Shown: piece by piece, positions 40,286 through 41,675 of the stretch | Layout of the letters: each line of letters begins with the position of its first letter | Position numbering within the stretch: position 1 is the first letter of the stretch | Source: Methylobacteriaceae bacterium | GTDB taxonomy: Bacteria; Pseudomonadota; Alphaproteobacteria; Rhizobiales; Beijerinckiaceae | Length of the DNA stretch: 41,675 nt | Direction: 5' to 3' | Assembly (NCBI GenBank): GCA_947444195.1 | Contig: CANEZL010000040.1 | Span: forward strand, 1-41,675 | Made by a program: the position numbers and the translations under genes | Notes under the pieces: generated by a model | What the model saw: only the letters and a program-made list of their open reading frames with translations | Databases searched by the model: none | What the model was told of the DNA's origin: nothing

Positions 40286-41675
40286 TCCTACAGCCGGGTT
40301 TGTGCGTTGTCGTGGTGGAGGTGAGCCATGACGCGGGTAACGGGAGCGGACGCAGCGGGCTGGGCGCAGAGCTTTGATGAGGTGCTGGAGCGGATTGGCG
40401 GCCGGTTCGGGCGGGCCGAGCCGCGCCGACGGGCCGAGGCTTACCTGCGGGGCCTCCTGGCGCCCGTCGAGCGCAAGAACGGCTGGCAACTGGCGGAAGC
40501 GGCCGGCGATGCCACGCCCGATGGGGTGCAGGAGTTCCTGAGCCGGGTGCATTGGGACGCGGATGCCGTGCGCGACGACCTGCAGAGCTACGTGGCCGAT
40601 CACCTGGGCGACCCGGATGCGGTTCTGGTGCTCGATGAGACCGGCTTCCTGAAGAAGGGCACGAAGTCGGCGGGCGTGCAACGCCAGTACACCGGCACGG
40701 CCGGGCGGATCGAGAACGCGCAGGTCGGGGTGTTCCTGGGCTATGCCGGACGGCACGGCCACGCCCTGATCGACCGGGCGCTCTACCTGCCTAAGTCCTG
40801 GGCGGACGAGCGTGCGCGCTGCCGGGCCGCGCATGTGCCCGATGACGTGACCTTCGCGACCAAGCCGGCGCTGGGCCTGGCCATGCTGAAGCGGGCGCAT
40901 GCGGCCAAGCTGCCGTTTGCCTGGATCGCGGGCGATAGCGTCTACGGGGGCGACCGCGCTATCCGCCGCTGGGCGGAAGATCACCGGATCGGCTACGTGC
41001 TGACGGTCACGTCCGGCCAACGGCTGGCCATGCGCCCCGTGACAGAGTGGTTTGCCGATCAGGTCGATGCGCGGCCCGAGGGCAGCCCGCCCGTCTGGCA
41101 GCGCCTGAGCGCGGGCGAGGGGGCCAAGGGGCCGCGTCTGTATGACTGGGCCTGTGTCCCCTATCGCGGGGCCGCGCCTGGCTTCCAGTGCGCACTTCTG
41201 GTTCGTCGCTCGCTGGCCGATCCGGACGAGATGACCTTCTACCTCACCCACGCACCGACAGGCACGCCGCTCTCCGATCTCGTGCGGATCGCCGGCCAGC
41301 GCTGGACGATCGAAAGCAACTTCGAGCAAGCCAAGGGCGAGGTCGGGCTCGACCAGTACGAGGTGCGCTCCTTCATCGGCTGGCACCGGCATGTCACCCT
41401 GGCGATGCTTGCCCACGCCTACCTTGCCGCCCTGCGCCGGGCGGCTATCGGGGGGCGTGGTCACGGTCGACCTCGCCGCGGATCTGCTGCCGCTGACCGT
41501 GCCCGAGATCCGTCATCTGCTGGCCGCCCTCGTCGGCCTGCCTCCGCCCGACAGTGCCGCGGTCCTGCGCTGGTCCATTTGGCGACGACGCCATCAGCAG
41601 CGGGCCAGACGCGCCCATTGGCGACGACGGACCCGAATGCCCAAACGACCCATCAAAAAGCGTAAGCCGATAAAA
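40286..41675 (+). mobile_element. IS701-family insertion sequence, left end and body (right end outside window)
   Basis: The transposase and its leader start directly after the CTAG of the RIME-like element. TCCTACAGCCGGGTTTGTG is the likely terminal inverted repeat. IS701 elements are known to duplicate a four-base target of the YTAR type, so CTAG (40282-40285) would be the target duplication. The right inverted repeat and second CTAG cannot be seen. Confidence 0.75.
40328..41665 (+). CDS. IS701-family transposase, frameshifted near the C-terminus
   Basis: The DDE residues are probably Asp103 (VLVLDETGFLKKG), Asp203 (FAWIAGDSVYGGD) and Glu329 (RWTIESNFEQAKGEVGLD). GGAGGTGA precedes the ATG. 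After about residue 375 the frame leaves the family. A run of six G (41450-41455) is followed, in the +1 frame, by VDLAADLLPLTVPEIRHLLA and a basic end RRRHQQRARRAHWRRR, the genuine IS701 tail, which is still open at the window edge. So the true protein needs one G fewer, or slippage. The annotated zero-frame tail up to 41665 is spurious. It is either an inactive copy, a sequencing slip, or expressed by frameshifting. Confidence 0.88.
   Translation: MTRVTGADAAGWAQSFDEVLERIGGRFGRAEPRRRAEAYLRGLLAPVERKNGWQLAEAAGDATPDGVQEFLSRVHWDADAVRDDLQSYVADHLGDPDAVLVLDETGFLKKGTKSAGVQRQYTGTAGRIENAQVGVFLGYAGRHGHALIDRALYLPKSWADERARCRAAHVPDDVTFATKPALGLAMLKRAHAAKLPFAWIAGDSVYGGDRAIRRWAEDHRIGYVLTVTSGQRLAMRPVTEWFADQVDARPEGSPPVWQRLSAGEGAKGPRLYDWACVPYRGAAPGFQCALLVRRSLADPDEMTFYLTHAPTGTPLSDLVRIAGQRWTIESNFEQAKGEVGLDQYEVRSFIGWHRHVTLAMLAHAYLAALRRAAIGGRGHGRPRRGSAAADRARDPSSAGRPRRPASARQCRGPALVHLATTPSAAGQTRPLATTDPNAQTTHQKA

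Overview
The window is very GC-rich (roughly 70%) alphaproteobacterial chromosome. The gene content (rimP-nusA-ylxR-infB, CysJI plus an Fe-S APS reductase, surE-pcm-nlpD, yajC-secD-secF followed by complex I assembly-factor homologues), the start-codon use and the RIME-like repeats all point to Rhizobiales. Methylobacterium or a close relative is my best guess. That assignment is inference; no rRNA gene is present.

Layout. 1-4122: the translation/transcription operon rimP > nusA > ylxR > infB on the minus strand, with infB cut by the window edge; a promoter and a terminator-like hairpin lie in the rimP leader. 4245-8101: a CatB-type acetyltransferase, a tiny membrane protein, asd with its own terminator, and two envelope proteins of unknown function. 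8161-9966: composite REP-type repeats around leuB. 10014-17875: a sulfate assimilation block, with cysI, cysJ and an Lrp-type regulator on minus, divergent from cysH-cysD-cysN on plus. The two cys promoters share a 16-bp GTTC-N8-GAAC palindrome. 17938-22194: two EamA-type exporters, a small unknown protein, and a MocR-type regulator with a direct-repeat operator; a 36-codon reading frame leads one exporter. 22430-29791: a secreted caspase-like protein with a peptidoglycan-binding domain, an exported unknown protein, a nitroreductase, a flavin-reductase-like protein, a degenerate CitE-like protein, and a lytic transglycosylase overlapped by a DUF2336 gene. 30180-34593: serS-surE-pcm-nlpD, nearly all overlapping. 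34780-40184: a DUF815 ATPase, then yajC-secD-secF, an Mth938/NDUFAF3-like protein and an NDUFAF6-like protein. 40286-41675: an IS701-family insertion sequence, cut by the window edge and frameshifted.

How the genes work together. Sulfate is activated by CysDN and reduced as APS by CysH; no APS kinase is seen. Sulfite goes to sulfide through CysJI. Asd and LeuB are amino-acid biosynthesis enzymes. The SurE/Pcm/NlpD group couples damage repair to septal peptidoglycan remodelling. SecDF-YajC with NDUFAF3/6-like proteins looks like a membrane-protein biogenesis module.

Most interesting non-coding structure. (1) Two 105-bp RIME-like elements bounded by CTAG supply the stop codons of three genes; relative to each other their first hairpin is flipped, and one is abutted by the IS701 element at its CTAG. 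(2) Three copies of a composite repeat have two covarying hairpins inside an outer stem. (3) A shared palindrome marks the cys promoters. (4) A candidate attenuator precedes rimP. No single wholly new multi-gene system is obvious; the novelty here is mainly regulatory and repeat-related.
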